Assembly: GCA_021783235.1 (NCBI GenBank)
Contig: JAJXUD010000008.1
Span: forward strand, 1 to 64,000
Origin: Myxococcales bacterium
Lineage (GTDB): Bacteria > Myxococcota > Myxococcia > Myxococcales > JAKAPL01
Direction of reading: 5' to 3'
DNA length: 64,000 nucleotides
Below, piece after piece: positions 43,501 through 51,948 of this stretch; position 1 is the stretch's first letter, and each line of letters begins with the position of its first letter. The notes beneath the pieces are model-generated. The model was given only the letters and a program-made list of their open reading frames with translations. It had not been told where the DNA came from and did no database searches. The translations under genes and the position numbers were made by a program.

Positions 43501-43701
43501 GTTGGGAGAGCCGAAGGCGCCGGTGGCGAACGCGAGCAGCCAGAGCGCCGAGAGCCCCGTCGCCACGCCGAAGGCAGCCTGGGCGCGGAGCCGGCGTCGG
43601 CGACGCAGGCCCCGGTCGACGAGCCGCTCCAAAACGATCGATTGCGACGAAAAACCGGCGGTCGAGGCTGGAACCGAGCTGGGCATCGGGGGCACCACCA
43701 T
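40570..43701 (-). CDS. Large DUF4175-like membrane protein with coiled-coil C-terminus
   Basis: A 1043-residue protein. Three membrane helices lie near the N-terminus (about 45-65, 75-92 and 150-172). A periplasmic region of immunoglobulin-like beta segments follows (ITGDVELTLLYPAHT, VTIHYDASDDYGLSEIALLF). The C-terminal half is dominated by long Gln/Arg/Leu-rich coiled coils (RIERLRGDVAKAKAAL, SDQRKLEELSKRQQTLQGQ). This arrangement matches DUF4175 proteins, which commonly neighbour MoxR/Bat genes; here the MoxR unit lies 1.7 kb downstream on the same strand. ATG 43701 is used; ATG 43686 is an alternative. Function unknown. Confidence 0.8.
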   Translation of the reverse strand: MVVPPMPSSVPASTAGFSSQSIVLERLVDRGLRRRRRLRAQAAFGVATGLSALWLLAFATGAFGSPNSLRRAVALSGAGGIALAAAAFVALKRREAALELAAALRVEDPTTRSVLRSAIELRGAGGDGFSPSLVEAHASWAAERAGSLNLGRLLPGRGAALLALLGIAVALLDLVLAVAGPARLRDGFAALARPPTAARVSASREPITGDVELTLLYPAHTHLPPRAIAGTNGEVSAPAGTEVRLRTRADRDVRSAVVVVNGTTVPLTLSGTRELSGAFLVSRAGGYFFRFLDARGRTVAEGPAVPISIDVDAPPQVTISAPKDRIEVDAHEVVTIHYDASDDYGLSEIALLFHAPGDPKEERVSLRRPDDAPRRIAGDALLDLGRLHLSPGDRVTYSIEAVDNDAVSGPKSGRARAQTLSIFSEAEHHREALAQARALWNRLILVLADRIDEQSARDGSGQLETSGGDASDARALALCDDMERGARLLRKDRAAPLAIARAISNVSRSERARASATSDARGFGLHSFRRFGARAARPFEAALDDEIAGLERDVLYLEALLDRQTMLDLVSLSKELQSRRRELSELMERYRRAPTAELRARVQAELARLEERVAELMSRMSELAKGLSDEHLNQEALARLQKNQDVATGLKGVEKALARGDVDSAQKQLDELGSALDQMERQLSRGVGRPGERYPELARQVRDLQRDLGHLADDEKQVASKTEAIRSRYRKAAEAQAPASAKRIERLRGDVAKAKAALGAVPEAILPPGLFGEDPLGTAKEKTQDLDRALGSHDLDQALRSARQAAQSSRGAEAQISREQQLAADGALGASPGGSSPPALDLAGHRLGEARALLEGVRDQIEKLFPKDDQLLSPSDQRKLEELSKRQQTLQGQLGQVRQEIRKLQDQAPIFDPSARQQLEEAGSQMGQAQRSLAARQPGKASESEQGALRQLDSLRRSLDQGQKGASGGGGFPMPFASSGPGEESPDGEGGEGAEDREKVVIPGADQYRVPPEFRQDVLDAMKQKAPPQYEDQVKKYYQEIVR

Positions 43702-43753
43702 AGCATCGTGTCTTTCTCCACCCGATCAAGGCTGCAATCGCGGAGCTGAACGC

Positions 43754-43782
43754 TTGCGCGGTCGGGTTCGGGTCGTTAGCCT
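43754..43782 (+). promoter_or_regulatory. Putative promoter of the DUF1571-like gene, leaderless type
   Basis: TTGCGC (43754-43759), a 17-bp spacer and TAGCCT (43777-43782), ending 8 bp before the ATG at 43791. No Shine-Dalgarno is seen. Confidence 0.4.
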
Positions 43783-43790
43783 CCTGGGCG

Positions 43791-44588
43791 ATGACGATTC
43801 TCGGCCTCGCCGTGCTCTGGGGGGCCCTGACCGCCCAGCCGGGTCTCCCTCCGCCACTCGATGCTCGGCTCGAAGGCTTCGTGGCCCTCGAGCCCTCGAA
43901 GCGGCGGGAACTCTTGAAGGATCTCCCGCGCGAAGAGATCGCCCGCGCGCTCGCCGACACCCCGGCAGACCGTCTCCTGCGGCTCGGACGCGAGGGGCTC
44001 TCGAGGCTTGGCATCTATCGAATTCGGCTCGTGAAGGAGGAGCGAGTCGGAGGAGATCTGTTGGGGCCTCAGACGATCGACGTGACCGTGCGCGAGACCC
44101 CATTCGCGGTCCGCGGGGAGGTCATTGCGGGTCCGTCGCGAGGCCGGCGCTTCCTCTATGACGCTCGGAGCCGGCCGGACCAGATCCGAGCGCGCGAGGC
44201 GGGCCTGCTCGGCGTCGTGGCCGTTTGGGTCGGGATCGACTCGTCCCTGACCCGACGCGACACGAATCACCGCATCACCGATCTGGGTCTCGGTGGAATG
44301 TTGGCCCACCTCGAGCGGGACGATGCGGCGGCCAAGCCGTTCGGAGGGGAGCGGCGGAAGGACGAGGGATTTGGGGCCGCCGGCGCCTATTGCCTCACCT
44401 TCGAGGCTCCGCCTGGGGCCACCGGGCTCTACGCTCGGAGGGCCCGCCTCTGCATCGATCCCGCGGACGGCATCCTCCGAAGCATCGATGTCTGGGACGC
44501 CAAGGGTCTACTCGAGCGCTATCGGTTCGAGCTCGTGGGAGCGCGGCTCTCGCCTCCCCCCGACTTCTTCTCGGCGGATTCTTTCTGA
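43791..44588 (+). CDS. DUF1571-like exported protein
   Basis: A 265-residue protein with a short hydrophobic N-terminus that may act as a signal. The chain contains GIYRIRLVKEERVGG, then the ETPFAVRGEVIAGPSRGRRFLYD region, and later RRARLCIDPADGILRSIDVWD, a pattern I associate with DUF1571, a family of exported proteins of unknown function. It is a single-gene unit between two divergent or convergent neighbours and ends just before a long nested palindrome. Confidence 0.65.
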   Translation: MTILGLAVLWGALTAQPGLPPPLDARLEGFVALEPSKRRELLKDLPREEIARALADTPADRLLRLGREGLSRLGIYRIRLVKEERVGGDLLGPQTIDVTVRETPFAVRGEVIAGPSRGRRFLYDARSRPDQIRAREAGLLGVVAVWVGIDSSLTRRDTNHRITDLGLGGMLAHLERDDAAAKPFGGERRKDEGFGAAGAYCLTFEAPPGATGLYARRARLCIDPADGILRSIDVWDAKGLLERYRFELVGARLSPPPDFFSADSF

Positions 44589-44596
44589 GCAACTGT

Positions 44597-44664
44597 GGTG
44601 GGACCGGCCACGCCGGTCCCGTTCGTCGACGAACGAGGCCGGCGCGAGGCCGGCCCCACCACCA
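44597..44664. terminator. Long nested palindrome between convergent genes
   Basis: GTGGTGGGACCGGCC (44597-44611) pairs with GGCCGGCCCCACCAC (44650-44664), one G-U pair. CGCCGG (44613-44618) pairs with CCGGCG (44641-44646). At the centre CGTTCGTCGACGAACG (44622-44637) is a perfect 16-bp palindrome. The 68-bp element fills the gap between the DUF1571 stop and the sedolisin stop and would terminate both strands. Confidence 0.65.
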
Positions 44665-44670
44665 ACTCTC

Positions 44671-46833
44671 TCAGGCCTTGCGGCGCCTGCTCGCCAGTGC
44701 GAGAAGGCCAAGCAGCCAGGCGAAACCGGCTGCGCCCCCGGGGCCGGTCGAACAGCCCTGGCCCTGTGCCGTGCCAGGAATCGGCGTGGGCGTCGCGTCG
44801 CTGATCGGCGCGGAGTCACTGCCGCCGGAGCTACTCCCCGATGCGACGGGCTGACCGCCAGAGCTACCGCTCGAGGTCGACGAGCCGCTGCCTCCGAAGC
44901 CTCCGAGACCTCCGCTCGAAGTGGAGCTCGAGCTGCTTCCGGAGCTCGAAGATCCGCCTCCCGAGCCGCCGAAACCCGATCCAGAAGTGGAGCCGGATCC
45001 GGGGCCAGCGGAGCTTCCGGAGCCGCTCGATCCGCCGGCGCCCGTGCTGCTGCCCCCTGAACTCGAGCTCACGCCGGTGTTGCCCGAGCTGCCGCTCGTT
45101 CCAACCGAACCCGACGATCCGCTGCTCGTGGTGGGGGTTCCAGACGACCCACTGGAGGAGCCTCCCGAACTGCTCGAGCTGCTCGAGCCGCCGCTCGTCG
45201 AGCCCGAACCGGACGGCCAGGCGGTCACCAGCGCGGCGACGTCGAGCGTGCCCCAGCCGGTGACCAGGTCATAGCCCGGGCCGGCCGACTCGCCCTGGAC
45301 GCCGTTGAAGCTGTTGTTGCCCGTTGTGATGTCGTGAAAGGGCCCCGTTCCGGACTGCTGCTGGGCCTGGCCGAGCTTGTAGATGATCGAGTGGATGTCG
45401 CCGAGCCGGGAGCCGATCCGCTCGGAGAGCGCAGCGAAGAAGCCGGCGGCAAGCGGGGAGGCGACGCTCGTGCCGCCCACCGGGTCGAGCTGCCCGGGGC
45501 TGCTCGAATCAACCCCGACACCCGGGCTCTCGGCCGCCATCAGCGCGAGGTCCGGAACGTCCCGCATCTGGTCGCTCGGGGTCGAGCCGGTCTGCCAGGA
45601 AGGCTTGGTGAACAGGGTGCTCACGCCACCACCGCCGGCGCCGCCGCCTGCCGAACTCTCGTTCCAGGCTGCCTCCGCCTGGTACTGACCAATCGCGCCG
45701 TTCTGGTCGAAGTTCGGGCTGCCCTGCATCATGGAGCCGCCCATCGCGACGATCTCGGGAAACGCCGCCGGGAGGTCGACCGAGGCCCCCTGGCCGCCCT
45801 GACAGTCGTCGGCGCCGCTGTCGCCCGAAGCGGCGAACCAGGTCTGCCCCTCCGAGAGGCCCTGCTGGACGTACTGCTCGGTCGCCTGCGTGCTTCCCTG
45901 GAAGTTCGACTCACAGATGCCGAGGGAGATGCTGACGACGACCGCGTTCGAGAGCGTGCTCGCCGCGTAGTTGAGCCCGGTGGTGAAGACCTCGCTCGCC
46001 GGGGAGAGCACGAGGTTGATCGCGGAGGCGTTCGGAGCCCCGACGCTGTGCATCTGGACGTCCAGCTCGTACTCCATGTTGGCGCCCTGCTGGTCGTAGT
46101 CGCCGTTCGGGTTTGGCAGGGAGTCGGGCGTGTACTTCGCCGTCGCGTTCGAGACGTTCTGGTAGTAGTAGGCGACGTCCTGGGCGTTCGGCGGACCGCT
46201 CTGCTCCTGGGTGCCGATCACGGCGGTGACGAGCCCATTCGCTCCGTGTCCGGAGGAGAGCAGCGAGGACGAATCGTAGAAGTTGCGAAGGTCGTCCGCG
46301 CCGAGCGTGGGGCCGTTCGAGCCCTGGATGTAGTGCCGGAGGTGAATCCGCGTGTCGAGCCCGGCGATCTCGAGGATCCAAGGTGCGAGAGCCTCGGGCA
46401 ACCGGGGGCTGCCCGAGAAGCTGCGGAATTGCCGCCCCTCCTCGATGGCTTCCCGTGGCTCGATCCCGAGCAGCCGCCGGACGTCACCCACCGTCCCGGT
46501 CGCGCCGAGGTAGATCTGGTTCGGCCAGCGCTCGACCTCGAACCCCGCGGTCGACAGCCACGCAGCCGCCCGGTCGTAAACATCGAGAGGGGCACCGAAG
46601 CGGGCGCCGAACTCCTCCGGGGTGAGCCACTGGTGGAACTCGGGCGATTCCGGATCCTGCAGGGCGGAGAGGAGCTGCCGCAGGCCCACCTCGTTCTGCA
46701 CGCGGAGCGAGATGGCGAGGTGCGCGGGGAGATCGGCTGGAAGGACCGCGCCGAGCTCGGCCGGGGGGGCACCGTGGATCCAGCCGGGCGAGGCGGCGAG
46801 CGTCAGGAGAGAGAGGGCGAGGGTTGCCGGCAT
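44671..46833 (-). CDS. Sedolisin (S53) family serine-carboxyl protease with MYXO-CTERM-like tail
   Basis: A 720-residue exported protease. The signal peptide is followed by a pro-kumamolisin activation domain (about 25-165: HQWLTPEEFGARFG). The catalytic domain (about 175-520) has the E-x3-D pair at E254 and D258 (MEYELDVQ), the oxyanion Asp D338 (ASGDSGAD) and the Ser nucleophile S456 in GGTSVASP. A Ser/Gly linker of about 150 residues leads to GQGCSTGPGG, a hydrophobic helix and SRRRKA, which resembles MYXO-CTERM. AGGA lies before the ATG. Sedolisins are active at low pH; here the enzyme probably degrades external protein. Confidence 0.92.
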   Translation of the reverse strand: MPATLALSLLTLAASPGWIHGAPPAELGAVLPADLPAHLAISLRVQNEVGLRQLLSALQDPESPEFHQWLTPEEFGARFGAPLDVYDRAAAWLSTAGFEVERWPNQIYLGATGTVGDVRRLLGIEPREAIEEGRQFRSFSGSPRLPEALAPWILEIAGLDTRIHLRHYIQGSNGPTLGADDLRNFYDSSSLLSSGHGANGLVTAVIGTQEQSGPPNAQDVAYYYQNVSNATAKYTPDSLPNPNGDYDQQGANMEYELDVQMHSVGAPNASAINLVLSPASEVFTTGLNYAASTLSNAVVVSISLGICESNFQGSTQATEQYVQQGLSEGQTWFAASGDSGADDCQGGQGASVDLPAAFPEIVAMGGSMMQGSPNFDQNGAIGQYQAEAAWNESSAGGGAGGGGVSTLFTKPSWQTGSTPSDQMRDVPDLALMAAESPGVGVDSSSPGQLDPVGGTSVASPLAAGFFAALSERIGSRLGDIHSIIYKLGQAQQQSGTGPFHDITTGNNSFNGVQGESAGPGYDLVTGWGTLDVAALVTAWPSGSGSTSGGSSSSSSSGGSSSGSSGTPTTSSGSSGSVGTSGSSGNTGVSSSSGGSSTGAGGSSGSGSSAGPGSGSTSGSGFGGSGGGSSSSGSSSSSTSSGGLGGFGGSGSSTSSGSSGGQPVASGSSSGGSDSAPISDATPTPIPGTAQGQGCSTGPGGAAGFAWLLGLLALASRRRKA

Positions 46834-47215
46834 AGGCTGTCCTTTTTTTGGTCAGGCTGCGCCCGAACCGCGCCCATCGACAAGCAGAAATCAGGCCAAC
46901 TACTTCCTGCTCGGAGGTGCGATGCCTTCTCGAGACATGCAACCAGTTGTTAATGCAGCCCATTGTGCCGCCGCCTGCGCCGGGAGCGCTCGGTGTACCA
47001 GAAGGCTCCGCGTTCAGTGGCTGTTGGCTACCCGAGCCGCGCCCGGTGCTCTTTTGCGAATGATCCACAATGAGTCCAGCTGGTTGACTTCTGTCTGAAT
47101 CGTGGGCAGTCGTTAGGCCAGCCTCTAGACAGCTCCGCTGGCGGATTGGGCGATCGGGCTCGGATCCGGCCTCGCGGCGCTTGATCTGCCGGCCCATTGA
47201 TGGTGGTGTTCCGCT
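46834..47215. other. Gene-free region of lower GC
   Basis: This 382-bp stretch lies between the divergent sedolisin and DUF2079 genes. It reads visibly richer in A/T than its surroundings. No coding frame with family motifs was seen on either strand. It should contain promoters for both neighbours, but I found no convincing pair; a TTGACT at 47084-47089 lacks a well-spaced -10. Confidence 0.4.
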
Positions 47216-48862
47216 GTGCTCAGCCCTGGCGCGCTGACGGGGTCGCCGGCCCGCCGATCCATCGTCTACTGGGCCCTCTCCGCCGGGCTGGTGGCCTCTC
47301 TCGCCCCGCTCCTCGCCGGCCCGGGACGACTCGTCGCGCTGGTGGAGAACGACCGCGGCCTCCCCTTCGCGCTCGCCGCGCTTCTCGCCGCGCTCGCGAT
47401 CGGTGCCGGGGGGCTCCCGCTCGAGGAGATTCCCGTTGCGCGGGGGCTTCGCCTTCTCTGGCGCCGAGCCGAGGAGCATCCAGTGGCTTCGCTCGGGGTC
47501 GGGGTCGCGGCCGCTGCGACGCTCCTCGCGTTCGGGGCCCTGCGTCGCCATGATGCGCTCCGGAGCTCGGCCTTCGACCTCGGAATCTTCGACCAGGTGG
47601 TCTGGGAGGTTTCGCACGGCCACGGCCTCCATTCGTCCCTCAAGGGTGGATCGATCCTCGGGGATCACTTCGAGCCAGTTCTCTGGTTTCTCGGCCCCCT
47701 GGCGAGACTCTCGGCCGGCCCTTCGCCCCTGCTCTGGCTTCAAGCCGCCGCCCTCGCCTCCGCCGTCGTGCCGCTCCATCTGCTGGCCCACCGACGCTTC
47801 GGCGCTGGTCCGCTGCCGTGGGTCCTCTCGCTCGCGCTACTCCTCTATCTCCCGCTGCGCTCGATGGCGCTCCTCGACTTCCACCCGGAAGCCCTCGCGG
47901 TCCCGGCGCTCTTCTGGGCGTGCTTCGCCCTCGACGCTGGCGTCCCATGGCTGTTTTGGGCGGGGCTCGTGCTCGCGGCCCTCTGCAAGGAGAGCGGCTT
48001 CCTCGGGGCCTTCGGAGTCGGCGCCGCGGCCTGCTTCTCGGGCCATCGGCGCCAGGGGGCGCTCGCGATGGGGCTCTCCGGGGCAGGCTTTCTCCTCGTC
48101 GTCGGTTGGGTGATTCCCCATTTTCGGGGCGGCGCCAACGCCTACGTCGGCGAGCGATACGGCTACCTATCGGGGGGCAGCCTCGCGGGCCTCGTCGCTG
48201 CGCCGTTCGTCCACCCCTGGCTCTGCCTGCGTGGCCTCGTCTGGCCGCCCCGCAAGCTCGAGTACCTGGCGCGCCTCTTCGGCCCGCTCGCGCTGGCGCC
48301 CCTCTTTCGCCCGCGCTGGATCCTCGCCATGGCGCCGCTCCTCGCCATGAACCTCCTCGCCGACTATCCGCTGAGCCAGTCGATCCACACGCAGTACAAC
48401 GCGGAGCTCATCGCGCTCATCTTCGCCGCGTCCATCGACGGCCTCGCCTGGGGGCTCCCGCGGCTGCGGCTCTCCCCCGAGCACGCGAGTCTCGGGCTGC
48501 TCTGCCTCTCGCTCGCGCTCTATGGCAGCGGCGAGCCGTTCGAGCAGATCGGTACGCCCATTTCGCAGCGGGCCATCCGTATCGTCCGCTCGCTCGAATC
48601 GATCCCCGCGGACGCGGCGGTCGCCGCCCAGCTCGACCTCCTGCCTCACGTCGCGCACCGCGACCAGCTGACGCTACTCCCCGCGCTCGGGAGCGCCGAG
48701 TACGCGGCCTTCGATCTCGCACAGCCGCTACCCCGCTGGAACGGCACGGCCGAGGAGAACCAAGCGCTATTGGCGCGGCTGCTCGCGTCGGGCTGGAAGC
48801 GGATCGACGGCGGCGCCGGCGACGGCTACCTACTCCTTCGGCGCCCCCCCGCTCCTCCGTGA
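47216..48862 (+). CDS. DUF2079 multi-pass membrane protein
   Basis: A 548-residue protein from a GTG start with about twelve membrane helices. The SSAFDLGIFDQVVWEVSHG segment near residue 120 followed by GDHFEPVLWFLGPL is the DUF2079 signature. The family is related to polyprenol-dependent glycosyltransferases. The acidic AFDLGIFDQ loop would lie at the outer face, as in that superfamily. Substrate unknown. The stop overlaps the thiL GTG start by 4 bp (GTGA), coupling the two genes, though no functional link is apparent. The start is uncertain since no Shine-Dalgarno or promoter is clear. Confidence 0.85.
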   Translation: MLSPGALTGSPARRSIVYWALSAGLVASLAPLLAGPGRLVALVENDRGLPFALAALLAALAIGAGGLPLEEIPVARGLRLLWRRAEEHPVASLGVGVAAAATLLAFGALRRHDALRSSAFDLGIFDQVVWEVSHGHGLHSSLKGGSILGDHFEPVLWFLGPLARLSAGPSPLLWLQAAALASAVVPLHLLAHRRFGAGPLPWVLSLALLLYLPLRSMALLDFHPEALAVPALFWACFALDAGVPWLFWAGLVLAALCKESGFLGAFGVGAAACFSGHRRQGALAMGLSGAGFLLVVGWVIPHFRGGANAYVGERYGYLSGGSLAGLVAAPFVHPWLCLRGLVWPPRKLEYLARLFGPLALAPLFRPRWILAMAPLLAMNLLADYPLSQSIHTQYNAELIALIFAASIDGLAWGLPRLRLSPEHASLGLLCLSLALYGSGEPFEQIGTPISQRAIRIVRSLESIPADAAVAAQLDLLPHVAHRDQLTLLPALGSAEYAAFDLAQPLPRWNGTAEENQALLARLLASGWKRIDGGAGDGYLLLRRPPAPP

Positions 48863-49800
48863 CCAGCGAGTTCGAGCTCATCGACGCGTTCGTCGGCGCG
48901 CTACCCCACGAGGGGGCAGGGATGCCGCTCGGTCCGGGCGACGACGCCGCGCTCCTGCGGGCGTCCCGGGGCCACGACCTGTGCGCGACCGTCGACGAGG
49001 TGCGGGAGGGGGTCCACTTCACCCGTCGCTTCTCGCTCGAGGACATCGGTCACAAGGCGCTCGCGGTCAACCTCTCGGATCTCGCTGCCATGGGCGCCCG
49101 GCCGCGCTGGTTTCTCTGCGCGCTCGAGCTCCCGCATGGGAGCGATCGACGGTCGATCGTCCGGATCGCGGCGGGAATGATGAGCCTCGCGGGCGAGCAC
49201 GGCTGCCTGCTCGCTGGCGGCAACCTCTGCCGCGGCCCCGGGATCGCGATCACCGTGACCGCGCTCGGCGAGGTGCCGCGCGGGCGCGCGCTGCGGCGAG
49301 ACGGCCTGCGGCCGGGCGATCTCTTGGCCGTGACGGGCGCGCTCGGTGGGGCCGCGCTCGGGCTGCAGCGGCTCTCGCGCGGGGGCGGCCGAGCCGGGGC
49401 GCTTCGGCAGCTCCGTCCCGCGCCCCGCGTCCGGGCCGGGCTTTCCGCCCGAGGCCTCGCGAGCGCTGCCATCGACGTCTCGGATGGCCTGCTCCAGGAT
49501 CTGGGCCACCTGTGCGAGCGGTCCGGTTGCGGCGCCGAGGTCGATCCCTCGCGCCTGCCGCTCGATCCCGCACTGCGCGGCCGTCCGGACGGTCTCGCGC
49601 TCGCCCTCGGCGGGGGCGAGGACTACGAGCTCATCCTCGGCGTCCCCCCGCGCCGGTTTCCGCTCTTGCGGCGGCGGATCGAGCGCGCTGGCGTGCCGCT
49701 GACCGTCATCGGCGAGGCCACGCGCCGGCCCGGGCTCCGGCTGCTCGGGGCCGGGGGGGCGCCCGCTCTCCCGGCCGTCCGTGGCTTCCGCCACTTCTGA
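48859..49800 (+). CDS. thiL: Thiamine-monophosphate kinase
   Basis: A 313-residue enzyme that phosphorylates thiamine monophosphate to the active diphosphate cofactor. Family segments are present in order: N-terminal SEFELIDAF, GPGDDAALL (ATP/metal Asp pair), TVDEVREGVHF, HKALAVNLSDLAAMGARP, AAGMMSLAGEHGCLLAGGNL, IDVSDGLLQDLGHL and GGGEDYELILGV. The GTG start overlaps the preceding stop by 4 bp. Length is close to the usual 325. Other thiamine genes are not in the window. Confidence 0.95.
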   Translation: MTSEFELIDAFVGALPHEGAGMPLGPGDDAALLRASRGHDLCATVDEVREGVHFTRRFSLEDIGHKALAVNLSDLAAMGARPRWFLCALELPHGSDRRSIVRIAAGMMSLAGEHGCLLAGGNLCRGPGIAITVTALGEVPRGRALRRDGLRPGDLLAVTGALGGAALGLQRLSRGGGRAGALRQLRPAPRVRAGLSARGLASAAIDVSDGLLQDLGHLCERSGCGAEVDPSRLPLDPALRGRPDGLALALGGGEDYELILGVPPRRFPLLRRRIERAGVPLTVIGEATRRPGLRLLGAGGAPALPAVRGFRHF

Positions 49801-49806
49801 TATTCT
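49801..49806 (+). promoter_or_regulatory. Putative -10 element of the PBP4-type gene, leaderless type
   Basis: TATTCT ends 9 bp before the ATG at 49816, with no Shine-Dalgarno in the gap and no good -35. It begins directly after the thiL stop codon. Confidence 0.3.
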
Positions 49807-49815
49807 CCCGCTCCC

Positions 49816-51948
49816 ATGCCGCCCGCCCTCGCCCTCGCCGTCCTCGCCCTCGCCGCCACGCCGAGTCTCCCCGCCGAGCTCGGCGAACTCGTCCGCGACG
49901 GCCCTCTCGGCCATAGCCACAGCGGCATCGAGGTCTATTCGCTCGACGACCACCGACCCGTCTTCGCCTCCCACGAGCACGACCTTCTGAACCCGGCCTC
50001 CAACACCAAGATCTTCACGAGCGCCTCGGCGCTCTTCCGGCTGGGGCCCGACTACCGCTGGGTCACCGAGATCTACCTCGACGCTCCGCTTCGCCGCGGT
50101 GCGGAGCGCGGCAACCTGACGATCCGCGGCAAGGGCGATCCCACCCTCGTCACCGAGCGGCTCTGGGAGATCGCGGGCGAGCTCGCGCACCAGGGGCTGC
50201 GCGAGGTCCACGGAGATCTCGTCCTCGACGACTCCTACTTCGACGGCGTCACCGATGGCCCAGGCTGGGATCAAGAGCGGACCGACCGCGCTTACCTCGC
50301 CCCGATCAGCGCGCTCGCCGCGAACTGGGGCAGCTTCGCGATCTACGTCTCGCCGGGCGAGGGGAGCGGCGCGAAGGCCCGCGTCGAGCTCGATCCGATG
50401 AGCCCGTTCTTCAAGCTCGAGTCCGAGGTGACGACCGGCGGCCGCTCGCGCCACCTCGTCACCAGCGGCTATGCGGCCCGCGATGGCTACCACGTTCGGG
50501 TGCGGGGTCGCATTCCAGCCGGGGCCGCCACCGCCGCGCTCTGGCGTCGCGTTGGCGACCCGACGCTCTACACGGGCGAGACGTTCAAGGCCCTCCTCGC
50601 GCAGCGGGGGATCCGCGTGACCGGCCGGGTGCGGCGGGGCCGGCTGCGCGATTCGGCGCGGCTCTTCTACGCGGCCGAGAGCGACTCGCTCGACATCGTA
50701 CTCAAGCGGCTCAACAAGCAGAGCTCGAACTTCGTCGCCGAGATGCTTCTCAAGACTCTCGCCGCCGAGGTCAAGGGCGTCCCCGGGACCTGGCCCAACG
50801 GCGTCGAGGTCGTCGCCGACTTTCTCGAACGGGAGATCGGCATCCCGCGGGGAAGCTACGTCATGAAGAACGGCAGCGGCCTCAACGACGTGAACCGCTT
50901 CTCGGCCGATCAGGTCGTCCGGGTGCTCTCCTACGTCTACGATCGCATGTCGCTCGCGCCCGAGCTCGTCTCGTCCTTGCCCATCGCCGGCAAGGACGGG
51001 ACCGTCCGTTTCCGAATGGAGGACACCCCCGCTGCCGGCCGGGTGCGCGTCAAGACCGGAACGCTCGAGGACGTCACCGCGCTCTCCGGCTACGCCGTGA
51101 GCCTCGGCGGGGAGCACTTCGCCTTCTCCGTGCTCGTCAACGACTTCCCCTCCTCGCTGCGCCGCGCCATCGCCGCCGAGGACGCCTTCGCCGTCGAGCT
51201 CGCCTCGGCGGGGGCCAGCGACGCGAGCGCTCTCGGGAAGGCCGAGTTGCCCGGCGATCCGGGCGCGGCGCGTGCCCGAGCCCAGACCTACCTCGCTCTC
51301 TCTCGCGCGCAGGATCCATCGGCGGCCCCGCGCCTGCGGGCGGCCGTTCGAACCGAGCGGCTCCCGGCGCTGCGCGCGCTCGCGGCCGCGGCGCTCTATG
51401 AGTCGTCGCCCGACGACCCCGAGGCGGTCGAGGCGCTCGTGGACACGCTGCCCTCGACCTCCGTCGATCTCGGCGGCTTGCTCTCGCTCTCTCAGCAAGC
51501 CGGCGAGCCTGCCCCGCTCGTCGCCGCGCTCGTCGACCTCGCGAGCGACGGCGACCCGCAGGGACTCGCGGGGTTGCTCGGCCTCGCGAGTCTCGAGCCA
51601 CCGGCCGGGGCCGGGAGCGCCTACGCGGATTCCTTGAGCCACGGCCTCGCCGACGTCGCCTTCCAGGCGCCGCAAGAGCTGCTCGAGGCGCTCGCCGGCG
51701 CGCCGAGCGCCGAGGCGGAGCATTTGGTCGGACAGCTCGCGAAGGGGCTCGTCCAGAATCCCCAGGCCGACGTGCGCTTCGGCGAAGCGCTCGTCGAGGC
51801 CTCTCAGGCTCCGACCGAGGTGGGCAACGTCGCGAAGCGGGTCCAGGCGGCGCTTGCCCAGGCCCGCAGCGCCGCCACCCTGCGCAACGTCGAGAACTCC
51901 GCCGTCCCCCGCGTCGACAAGCCGAGCGCCCCCCGCGCGGGGGGCTGA
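49816..51948 (+). CDS. dacB: D-alanyl-D-alanine carboxypeptidase/endopeptidase, PBP4 (S13) type, with C-terminal extension
   Basis: A 710-residue periplasmic protein with a signal peptide. The three penicillin-binding motifs are present: SNTK (S62, K65), SSN (303-305, in KQSSNFVAE) and KTG (413-415). It trims or cuts D-Ala cross-links in peptidoglycan. S13 proteins normally end near residue 460-480. Here about 240 more residues follow, rich in Ala, Leu and Asp, in short helical units ([19 protein letters not shown]) that look like HEAT- or TPR-type repeats. A GC-rich palindrome overlaps the 3' end. Confidence 0.92.
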   Translation: MPPALALAVLALAATPSLPAELGELVRDGPLGHSHSGIEVYSLDDHRPVFASHEHDLLNPASNTKIFTSASALFRLGPDYRWVTEIYLDAPLRRGAERGNLTIRGKGDPTLVTERLWEIAGELAHQGLREVHGDLVLDDSYFDGVTDGPGWDQERTDRAYLAPISALAANWGSFAIYVSPGEGSGAKARVELDPMSPFFKLESEVTTGGRSRHLVTSGYAARDGYHVRVRGRIPAGAATAALWRRVGDPTLYTGETFKALLAQRGIRVTGRVRRGRLRDSARLFYAAESDSLDIVLKRLNKQSSNFVAEMLLKTLAAEVKGVPGTWPNGVEVVADFLEREIGIPRGSYVMKNGSGLNDVNRFSADQVVRVLSYVYDRMSLAPELVSSLPIAGKDGTVRFRMEDTPAAGRVRVKTGTLEDVTALSGYAVSLGGEHFAFSVLVNDFPSSLRRAIAAEDAFAVELASAGASDASALGKAELPGDPGAARARAQTYLALSRAQDPSAAPRLRAAVRTERLPALRALAAAALYESSPDDPEAVEALVDTLPSTSVDLGGLLSLSQQAGEPAPLVAALVDLASDGDPQGLAGLLGLASLEPPAGAGSAYADSLSHGLADVAFQAPQELLEALAGAPSAEAEHLVGQLAKGLVQNPQADVRFGEALVEASQAPTEVGNVAKRVQAALAQARSAATLRNVENSAVPRVDKPSAPRAGG
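51928..51945 (+). terminator. Perfect palindrome at the end of the PBP4-type gene
   Basis: GCCCCCCGCGCGGGGGGC is an 18-bp perfect palindrome that ends right at the dacB stop codon. It may end the transcript before ssb; no T-tract follows. Confidence 0.35.
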
